Under the pieces are notes generated by a model. The model had not been told where the DNA came from. It worked only from the letters and a program-made list of their open reading frames with translations, and ran no database searches. Source: Magnolia sinica (taxonomy: Eukaryota > Streptophyta > Magnoliopsida > Magnoliales > Magnoliaceae). From it: DNA of 64,000 nt. The stretch is taken from positions 28,750,501 through 28,814,500 of the forward strand of contig NC_080577.1 in assembly GCF_029962835.1 (NCBI RefSeq), given 5' to 3'. Shown in pieces: positions 55,967 to 64,000 of the stretch; positions within the stretch are counted from its first letter, which is position 1, and each line of letters starts with the position of its first letter. The position numbers and the translations under genes were made by a program.

Positions 55967-57295
55967 TGTTGCAAAAAATATTGATTTTAATAAAATATAT
56001 TTCAATAATAAAATAATATATAATATAAAAAGTTATTTTGAAAAATACTTTTCTGTGGGTTTTTGGGAATAGTCTCACATGGAAAAGAGAAGAGAAAAAA
56101 CTGTGGTTTATATGAAGGATGTGGAGTATTATAATATTTACCTACCTAGTCCGTGGACTATGGACCTTGCGTGTTCCAGTGCGTAGCACTGGAACACCCG
56201 CGCCGCACTCACGCTCGGGCTCGGGCACGGGCACAAGCACGGGCTCGGGCTCGGTCTCAGTCTAGGACTTGGACTCGGTCTCGGGCTCGGGCTCGGTGCG
56301 AGGGCGTGGGCATGTGAGGCAGTGTGGCTGTAGAGGCGCTAGTGGCATACTTTGCACTTCGCACGTCCGCATCGTGTCACAGAGGGTCACTCTTTCGCGA
56401 CCTTGAGCGAACCGGAGCGAGACGTGTGCGACTAAGTGGCTATTGTGGGTGGTTGGTTAGTAGAGAGACCAAAGGACTGGGAGAAAAATCTCTCAGTATA
56501 AATAGAGGGACTGAAAAGAACTGTTGAAGCAGAAACTGTAATAGCTGAGCCATTAGTACAGAGTCCAGCTATAACTGCTACATGGCTAGCCCAACAGCTA
56601 GAAAACGGCTAGCTGTTGTCTCACAACAGTCAGCATGCAGCAGCTTAATGGCCCATGCACAACAGTCAGAAAACGGCTATAAAACGGTTAGTTTTCTAAC
56701 AGCTAGAAATGACTTAATGGAATTTAAGTCTCTAGACCATAACCCCCTAGCCACCATAGCCTATAAAAGGAGGACCTAGATGAGTTTCCAATCCATCTCA
56801 ACTCACTCCAGCAAACCCATACGAACTAAGACAGCCAGCCTCTCTCCACTCATATATTCTAGTGTTTTCAGTAACGTAGTAAGGCTTAAACCTTAGCTTG
56901 AAGAACAGACTAGCGGTGTGGTCTATGACGGTTCAATTGAACTAGTGGCTGAATATTTGAACTGACCTGTGCAGAAGTCGAAACTACTTTTTCTCTTCTT
57001 TTCTTCTTTTCTTGGGATTTTTTCCTTTATACTGTAATACTGCCAGAAAGTGTGTATTTAAGTTCTATTTGGTGGGCTTTCGTGTTTGCTGAACGCAGAC
57101 CTACTCCAGGCTCGTCGTATCCTAGAAGCTGTTTGCTTGTAACCTATCAGCATACTCAATTCACTTGAGTAGGGGCAAATAATGCTTTAAGGACAGCGTT
57201 TCAGACGTGCTTCAGCCTGTCCTGATTTCTGATTATTTTGCAATTTTCGGTTTCCACATTATGCAGAAATACATAAATCTGTAAAATTTCCAACA
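55967..57295 (+). repeat. Right (3') LTR of the copia element
   Basis: 1329 bp, TGTTGCAAAA...TTCCAACA. A GC-rich block (56195-56310) is made of GGGCTC, GGGCAC and GGTCTC hexamers. Partner of the left LTR, with visible substitutions and small indels, so older than the Athila insertion. Confidence 0.92.
56497..56504 (+). promoter_or_regulatory. TATA box of the copia LTR
   Basis: CAGTATAAATAGAGGGAC in the right LTR; in the left LTR it has decayed to TATAAATT (38807-38814). A second candidate, CTATAAAAGGAGGACC (56762-56769; left LTR 39049-39056), is conserved in both LTRs and lies about 265 bases further on. Confidence 0.55.
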
Positions 57296-57305
57296 AACAT
57301 TACAC

Positions 57306-57775
57306 CAGCAGTCGTGTATGTGTTGTGGGTCTCCTGCTTATGTATGTGCTTTATATCGACACCATCTATCCATTTTGCCAAATCATTTTAATGCATGAAC
57401 CAAAAACCAAGTAGATATAAAGCTCAAGTGGACCATTATCACATAAATAGGGAGAAAGTAATACTTACTAGAAAACTTCATCAAACCTACCGTAATGTTT
57501 ATTTGCCATCCAACCTATTGGTAAGGTCACAAAGACTTGGATGAAGGGAAAATACAAATATCGGCTTGATCCAAAACTTTTGTGGTGGGTAAAAAGTTTT
57601 AAATTGTTGGTGTTCACTCAACACTTTTTTTAGTAGTGTGGTTTACTTGAGTTTTGGATCTACTTAAAATTTTTATTTATACCTTAAAATGTGTTGGAAA
57701 AATGGATGGCTGGTATGGATATAAAACATATACACCAAGGTGGGCCTCAACTTGCCCAACACACCACACGCTATT
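57306..57775. mobile_element. Fold-back Mutator-like MITE copy next to the copia LTR
   Basis: Left arm CGTGTATGTGTTGTGGGTCT and right arm (reversed) CGTGTGGTGTGTTGGGC with shared inner blocks (AAAGCTCAAGTGGACCAT; CTTGAGTTTTGGATC in the other half). Its left border abuts the copia target site, so the copia may have inserted at or in its end. Confidence 0.65.
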
Positions 57776-57837
57776 ACTACCATCTTAGCGGTCCTCATGG
57801 GAAATTAATTAAAATAACCTTTGATTATGATATAATA

Positions 57838-60812
57838 AAGGTGTCAACCTTACAATATAAAATCATTATTTATCCATTTAAGTATTTTTTATATATTTTT
57901 TAAAGGATGAAAATACTCCTTTATTAGTTGTCTCTTTGCACGACTGTAGCTTTTCATGGAAGTCGACGGGGCCTACTGAAAATGGCAGTGTGGGCCCCAC
58001 TAAATCAATGATTGAGGTCATCCCTTAATCAATCTGATCCGTTCACTTTAATTGGAAAGCCCTGAACTCATGAAAAGATGATTTCAAATTTTTTTGAAGA
58101 TTTCTAGGAGTCATAACTGCATTAATGTTGTGAGTTAATTCTTAACTATTTCCTTTGATGTGGTCCATTCATATTGAGTTTTTTCCTTAGATTTTGATAG
58201 ATGACATAAAATTAAAATCCATTTCATGCGGATGGCTTAGATCTTCTACAAGATAATTCAATGGGTCCCACACAAGACGTGGGATGGGTTCAATAGGTGG
58301 TCCCTTGTACAGGAAAGCCATTTATAATTTTATTTCTTTCTTGTTTGTTTTTTTTTTTTTTAATTTTTTTTTAATGAGAGGGGATAATTTGGCCATTAAA
58401 ACCATTGCCACATCTATGGGACCCATATCGGCGAGCTTGTAGTGTTATTCCCTCCATTCTGGCAAGCTTCCAAGTACTTTTTATTTTTTATTTTTTATTT
58501 TAATTTTAAATTCTGACTATACTCTCCGACTTAAAAAGACTATGATAGCCAAAGGTATGTTTAGGTTAGGATAATAGTGACTTTTGTATTTTTATTTATT
58601 TTTAGATAATTTTTATTTTTATTTTTTTATGAGTATGAATGGTAAGAGTTTGAAATGGGTGAATTTTGTAATAAAAAAATATTGTAATTGAAGAATGCTA
58701 CTTAAAAGTGGGCCCAAAATTACTATGGATTGTCGGTACTCACTCTAGATCACTTGTCCCACGAAAACTATCATAACTCCCTTATTATATGTTTGATTTT
58801 GATGATCTTATACTTGTTGAAAAGATAATTTGATAAAATTTCAAATGGATTATGAATTAACTCATTTATGCACTATTTGATTGCCCAGAAATGTACCCAA
58901 ACTTACTATAGATCGCCGATACTCATTATGGATTGCCAGTATTCACTATGGATTGGCGGTCTCACGAAAATAATTATAACTCTCTCGTTGTTTGTCTGAT
59001 TTAGGTGATCTTATATTCGTTAGAAAGATAATTTGATGAAATTTCAAATGGATTAAGAATCATCTCATTTAGACATCATTTGATTGCTCAAAAGTAAGCC
59101 CAAAATTAATATGGATTGACAATACTCATTGTGAATTGCCGGTACTCACTATGGATCGCCGGTCCCATGAAAACGATCATAATGTCATGTTACATGTTTG
59201 ATTTAAGTGATTTTATACTTATTGGAAAGGTAATTTGATGAAATTTCAAATACCTTTAAAATTACCTTATTTGGATACCATTTGATTACCAAAAAATGGG
59301 CACAAATTACTTTGGATCGCCGATACTCACTATGGATTACAGATCCCAAAAAAATGGTCATCATTACATTTATCACCATATGAGATATCCAAATAGATGA
59401 ACATTGGGGTCACTTTTGGGCAATAAAATAATATAAAAATGAGATAATTCTAAAGTCATTTGAAAGTTCATCAAATTAGATTTTCAACAAGTATAAAATA
59501 ATCCAAATTATACGTATAATTAGGGAGTTACGATCGTTTTTATGAGATTTACGATCCACAATAATTTTAAGCCCACTTTTAGGCGATCAAATGGTGTTTA
59601 AGTGAGATAATTCTATAACCATTTAAATTTTCATTAAATTACCTTTCCAACGAGTATAAGATTACCAAAATCAGACATGTAACGAAAGAGTTATGACCGT
59701 TTTCGTGGCATTAACGATATAAAGTAATGTCCAAATGAGGTGATTTTAAATCCATTTGAAAGTTCATTAAATTACATTTCCAACAAGTAAAAGATCACCC
59801 AAATCAAACATGTAACATAAGAGTTATAACTGTTTTCATGTGATTAACGATCTACAGTAAGTATCGACGATGTACAGTGAGTATTAGCGATCAACGACAA
59901 CTTTGGGCCTACTTTTGAGTAATATTCATCACATTCATATATTACAACATTCATTTTTTTCAAAATTCATTTATTACAACAATTTTCAATTACAAAATTC
60001 ATCCATTTCTTAAACTCCTACCATTCATCCCATAAAAAAATTTATAAAGGGAACCACAACACTCTTCCTTTTCACAAACTCTCATAAATGATAAAAACAA
60101 AAACAAAAAAAACAAAACCCACCATTATCCTAACCAAACTTACCTTTGACGATTATGACTTTTTAAATCAGAGAGTGTGACATGAGATCTTAAAAAACAA
60201 AACTCAAAAGCTCGCTAAAATGGAGGGAATGACACCGAAGGCTCACTGGAGTAGGTCCCACGGAGGTGGCAATGGTCATAATTGCCAAATAGTTCTCATG
60301 TGAAAAAAAAAAAGCCGAAGAAGAAAAAGAAATAAAGTGTTAAATGATATTCCAGTGTAAAAACCACTTATTGAACCCATCCCACATCTTATATGGGGTT
60401 CATTGCATCGTTTCATAGTAGAGTTAAGATGTCCACATGAAATTAATTTTAATTTCATGCAATTTACCAAAGTTTAAGGGCAAAACTCATCATTGATGGA
60501 CCATATTAGAGGAAACAATTCATAATTAACTCACAATGTTAATGTAGTTGTGGGCCATAGACAGCTCCAAATTTTTATGGAATGATCCTACTATGGGTTC
60601 ACGACTGTTTGATTTAAGTGAACAAATCTGATCGGTTAAAGGGTGACATCAATCATTGATTTAGTGAGCCCACACTGCCATTCTTAAAAAGATCTTTTAA
60701 CTTTCATGAAAAGTTGGACAGTGGGCAGAGAGGCATTATCGTCCTCCGAAAGTATAAAAAATACACAGACGGCTAAATAAATAATGGCCTTAGGGGGTGT
60801 TGCCTTACGCTT
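57838..60812. mobile_element. Long fold-back element, imperfect palindrome of about 3 kb
   Basis: The sequence from about 57840 inward matches the reverse complement read from about 60812 inward through nearly its whole length: outer AATCATTATTTA with GTATTTTTTATA, then AATGGCAGTGTGGG, CACTAAATCAATGATTGA, TGTGGGATGGGTTCAATA, a T-rich tract, then repeated GGATCG-type blocks to a centre near 59340-59400. Each arm is thus about 1.4 kb. The inner part of each arm holds about four units of roughly 190 bp (containing CTCACTATGGATCGCCGGT and TTTGATGAAATTTCAAATG). No open frame of note. Superfamily not certain; a long-TIR Mutator-like or fold-back element. Confidence 0.8.
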
Positions 60813-60889
60813 TTTTGTTTTCTCTCTATGTTTTTTTCTCTTTCTTTTAATACAATCAATGATTTTTCAATACTAATAATAATAATAAT

Positions 60890-61345
60890 AACCTCAGATG
60901 CTGTGGACATTTTAACAGCGCATTTCAGTGCATGATCCAAAAACTGAAGTTGACCCAAATCTCAAATAAACCACACCATATCAACATTTGTGATTAATTC
61001 TATGTCATTAAAGACTTTATAAATTCCACCATAATATTTATTTGTCATTTAACCTATTGATAAGGTCACGGAAACTTAAATGAAGAGGTGAAACAAATAT
61101 CATCTTGATACAAAGCTTATGTGCCCCACAACATGGCCCACAAAAAGCTTTTAATGGTTAATCACCACTATTTCATGTAGTATGCTACATCTGATATTTA
61201 GATTTGCTTCATTATTTTGGATTATACCTTAAAATGAGCTTTCAATACAGATGGACGGTGTGGATGTAGTCACATACATCAAGGTGGGCCCCATAGTCAG
61301 GCGTCCCGCCCACCTCGGTGGACACAGATATCCACCGAAGCCGCG
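60890..61345. mobile_element. Fold-back MITE, left arm truncated
   Basis: The right arm is complete (GTGTGGATGTAGTCACATAC then CATCAAGGTGGGCCCCAT), but the left half begins only at the inner block CATTTCAGTGCATGATCC. The missing piece lies on the side of the long palindrome, which may have replaced it. Confidence 0.55.
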
Positions 61346-61439
61346 GGCTATGCTAGAACACTTTCTTAACGGTCGAAGCTATAAATAGAGAGTTTAAATC
61401 GTCAACGTCACCGATACTTCATTGAGATAGTATGTATAC

Positions 61440-61815
61440 GGAAATAGTGGCGCAGGTGTCGATGGATGGACTGTGAGGCCACTGTGATGTATATGCCTTA
61501 AATCCATTCCGTCCATTCATTTTTACAGATCATTTTATGGTATGTTAAAAAAGTGAAGTACATCCAAATCTCATGTGGGCCACACCACATGAAGCAGTGG
61601 TAATTGAACTCCCACCATTAACAACTTCTGGGGGCTACGAAAATTTTGGATGGAGTTGGTATTTGTATGATCCCTCCATCCAGTACTGTGTAGCCTTATC
61701 AACAGGTTGGATGGCAAATGAACATTTCGGTGGCCTCCAGGAAGGTTTTAACGGTTGACATTCAATCCCCAGATCCACGTAAAATTTGGATCTGCTTCAA
61801 TTTGAGCGCAAGGCC
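61440..61815. mobile_element. Fold-back MITE, right arm truncated
   Basis: Left half has CCATTCCGTCCATTCATTTT and GTGGGCCACACCACAT; centre TATCAACAGGTTGGATGGCA; the right half stops after TTTGGATCTGCTTCAATTTG, short of the expected terminus. Confidence 0.6.
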
Positions 61816-61829
61816 GGGTTACAGCTTTG

Positions 61830-62268
61830 TGGATGAGGCCCTGACTTTGGGCCCACCTCGATGTATATACTTTATATCCATACTATCCATCCATTTTTAC
61901 AGCTCATCTTAGGGCCTCATCCCAAAAATGAGTCAGATCCAAATCTTAGTTACACCACATCAAATGAAAACAGTCTTAATTGAATGCCAGCCTTTAAAAG
62001 CTTTGTAAAGCCCACTGTAATGTTTATTTGCCATTCAATCCATTGATAAGGTTATACATACATGGATGAATGGAAAAGTAAAAGTAGAAGCTTGATCTAA
62101 AAATTTCATATTCCCATAAGTTTTTAACGGTGGGAACTCAATCCCTTTGTGTGGTCCACTTGAGATTTGGATCTGCTTCATTTTTTGCACCATGTCCTGA
62201 AATGTGCTGGCAAAAAGGATGGACAGCCTGATATACAACATATACGTCCGGGTAGGCCCATGGTCAGG
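61830..62268. mobile_element. Fold-back Mutator-like MITE copy
   Basis: Ends GATGAGGCCCTGACTTTGGG and, reversed from the right, GTGAGGCCCTGACCATGGG, with full inner blocks in both halves. The target duplication is not clear. Confidence 0.7.
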
Positions 62269-62929
62269 GCCTCACTCACTAACCTGTTAGCCTGCCCCAC
62301 CTAATCCTCGTCCCTTCAATGTTGGGATCATGGCTTCAAATCAGTGGTAAAAACGGATGGACGGCGTGGATGTAAGGAACATACATCCCAGTGCCCCAGA
62401 TACACGGACGTCGGTGGATCTGGGATTCATCTAAGCCGCGTACGGAAAACAGAAAACCAATGGTCTGGATCACACGGGCAAAACGGGTGTCCAGCGCAAA
62501 AAAATGCCGGGTACTACCATACAACTACTTAAACAAGAAGAACAGTCTCCCATGTAAGTTTAGAACCATTTTGAAAATGGTGGTGACTCATCCTTCTAAG
62601 TTTGGCAACAAGTACACCCATCCACACCATTAAAATTTTGGTTCACAGCTTGTCTGAATCGAATGTCTAAAATAACACTGATCAAATAATCTTAACCGTC
62701 CAAATGATGACCATTGATTAAAAGATTAAAAATAAAAAATTGAGTGGTCCAAATTAGATACGAAAAATCAGATGGACGATATTAACTTCCCATTGTAATG
62801 TTTTGGTTATCCCCCGTCCACGGATATCCGTAAATCCATCCAATGTCTACGGCTGAAGAGTCATCACCATTTATTAAATGGTGCAAAACTAACATATAAT
62901 CAGACGAAAAAAAGGACAGTCCATCACGG
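62269..62929. other. Upstream region of the right-edge gene; fragments of repeats
   Basis: Holds a partial fold-back arm (GGATGGACGGCGTGGATG at 62355) and a short repeat shared with 26163-26215. No gene-like frame that I trust. Presumably includes the promoter of the gene below. Confidence 0.4.
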
Positions 62930-63857
62930 ATATGCTCGCCTCGGCTCCTCGCGTCTCCCTCGATGCCCTTTCCTTTTCTGTCTGTTTATCTTATTTCCTG
63001 TGTACTCTCTCTCTCTCTCTGAAATCTAGGGTTTCCATTTTCGTCATTCTCCCAAGACCGTGTTCCGACCTAGATCTATATGCAGTAAGTTATTCTTCAA
63101 TGCTCGTATTTATATTGAATTCAATTGAAATCTAACGCTTTTGGAACGGAATTCTATTGTTTTTTTGTCTATCGGAATCGAATTCATCTGAAACCACGCA
63201 GTCGATCGTTGTTACCTCAGATCCGGCGTTCGGTGTAGCGAAATCCAGCATTAAAATAGGGCCTTTTCTCGTTTTAGTTTCGAAAATTCCGTATTTGATT
63301 TCGAGATCTTGATGATTACAGAGAAATGTGATTTTTTTTTTAAATTTTTTTTTGAAAAATTGTATATTTTAATATTTCCTAGGGTTTTGTTTTGGATAGT
63401 TTGATTTCTTCAAGATTTTTGTTTTTTTGGAGTTTTCGCCGACATTGGATTTTTATAGCACTGGCTGTGGTTAGTCTCTTTCATTGCTTTTCTGGTGAAA
63501 TTTAATGCCTTGCGGTCGTCGGTGGGCAATGTTAGATTTCCTCATTTGTTTTGCTAACGTACACTTGCGGTGGGAGCTTAAATGGGGCCACCAAGTCCCA
63601 GTTTTAAAACCATGGCCTGATCGAGAAAAGTGTGATTTTCTGTACTGTACTAATTTCTACCTATGACCTTTTTTTCCCCCCTTCATTGAAGCTTATCGCA
63701 TGATAATCTTATATTGATATTGAAGATTTCAGTTTTGGTGGTGGTTTTCTATCCGTATTGGGGTGGTTTTCTCATCATCTCCTCACGCTTTGATGTGTAG
63801 TTGCATCTATGTTTGGTAGATTTATAATGTTTTGATAGCCATCTGCTGTTTTCTCAG
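62930..63857 (+). promoter_or_regulatory. Probable 5' UTR exon and 5'-UTR intron of a host gene
   Basis: A CT-rich leader (CTCTCTCTCTCTCTG then AAATCTAGGGTTTCC, 63007-63035) is typical of plant 5' UTRs. A strong donor CA/GTAAGT (63085) and an acceptor TTTTCTCAG (ending 63857) define a T-rich intron of about 773 bp. Plant 5'-UTR introns of this size often raise expression. The transcription start is only guessed to be near 62930. Confidence 0.5.
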
Positions 63858-63905
63858 ATATGCGCAGCTGATCCATTCCTGGCAATTGGTCGGGACTGGT
63901 GAGAA

Positions 63906-64000
63906 ATGCTGGGGGGATCGAAGAGGCGCTCACTGCTTAGTTGCCAATGTGGCACATGGGTGCAAGATCTGGGTGCGAGCATATGCTTGCCCCAAAAGTA
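63906..64000 (+). CDS. Possible start of an unidentified host protein, cut by window end
   Basis: In the exon after the UTR intron, ATG at 63906 opens MLGGSKRRSLLSCQCGTWVQ and stays open to the window end (31 codons). An earlier ATG (63859) opens only a three-codon uORF (MRS). I do not recognise the protein. The start is chosen because it is the first ATG with an open frame after the splice site; it could still be leader sequence. Confidence 0.35.
   Translation, partial: MLGGSKRRSLLSCQCGTWVQDLGASICLPQK

Larger units (their letters stand above)
35124..57295 (+). mobile_element. Ty1/copia retrotransposon, 22.2 kb footprint, host to two nested insertions
   Basis: Left LTR 35124-39582 (interrupted by a solo LTR), gag from 39603, an Athila insertion at 40413-52273, then protease, integrase, reverse transcriptase and RNase H to 55422, a polypurine tract AAGTGGGGGAT (55956-55966) and right LTR 55967-57295. 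The LTRs start TGTTGCAAAA; the right ends CAACA, the left TTCCAATA. Five-base flanks AACAC (35119-35123) and AACAT (57296-57300) agree at four positions. Without insertions it would be about 7.2 kb. Internal order PR-INT-RT-RH is copia type. Multiple frameshifts and lost catalytic residues make it inactive. Confidence 0.9.

Noticed and set aside
35124-57295. Caulimovirus-like or other viral integration
   Set aside because: Domain order PR-INT-RT-RH, LTRs and target duplications are fully explained by copia and Athila elements; no movement-protein or coat-protein features seen.
61380-61388. TATAAATAG as a gene promoter
   Set aside because: No open frame or leader-like sequence follows; it lies between two fold-back elements.
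1-64000. CRISPR arrays, rRNA or intact tRNA genes
   Set aside because: None seen; the only tRNA-like signal is the SINE head at 5788-5888, and the repeats are microsatellites or transposon arms.

Overview
This is nuclear DNA from a repeat-rich flowering plant. The evidence is plant Ty1/copia and Ty3/gypsy retrotransposons (including an Athila-type element), LINE fragments, hAT, CACTA, Mutator-like and PIF/Harbinger elements, GT-AG introns, and exons whose products match plant proteins. There is no bacterial operon structure, CRISPR array or phage. I cannot name the species. The very abundant fold-back repeat built around a GTGGGGCCCAC core makes me think of a magnoliid-like genome, but only as a weak impression.

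Layout. 1-3000: front half of a decayed Tekay/Del-type gypsy element on the minus strand. 3340-5650: two decayed LINE 3' ends, tail to tail. 5788-8857: a tRNA-derived SINE, microsatellites and MITEs. 9940-10345: the last two coding exons of a host gene for the mitochondrial complex I subunit NDUFA13/GRIM-19. 11500-17950: a field of fold-back Mutator-like MITEs, three of them stacked end to end. 18240-29660: a minus-strand copia pseudo-element split by an 8.5 kb CACTA-type transposon (20301-28792) that carries exon-sized pieces of at least three unrelated host genes. 29660-35100: more fold-back elements, a Harbinger element with TTA target duplication and a hAT element with an 8-bp target duplication inside a fold-back arm. 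35124-57295: one copia element whose left LTR holds a 3.1 kb gypsy solo LTR and whose gag zinc knuckle is interrupted by an 11.9 kb Athila element. 57306-62270: further fold-back elements and a roughly 3 kb imperfect palindrome. 62930-64000: a probable host gene start, with a 5'-UTR intron.

Function. No intact transposition gene is visible; every retroelement reading frame has stops, frameshifts or lost catalytic residues. The only probable working host genes are the complex I subunit (seen in part) and the gene starting at the right edge (not identified). The window's main interest is structural: datable nested insertions with clean target-site duplications, a gene-capturing CACTA element whose recognised captured exons all lie in one orientation, and a dominant family of fold-back elements with Mutator-like 9-bp target duplications.
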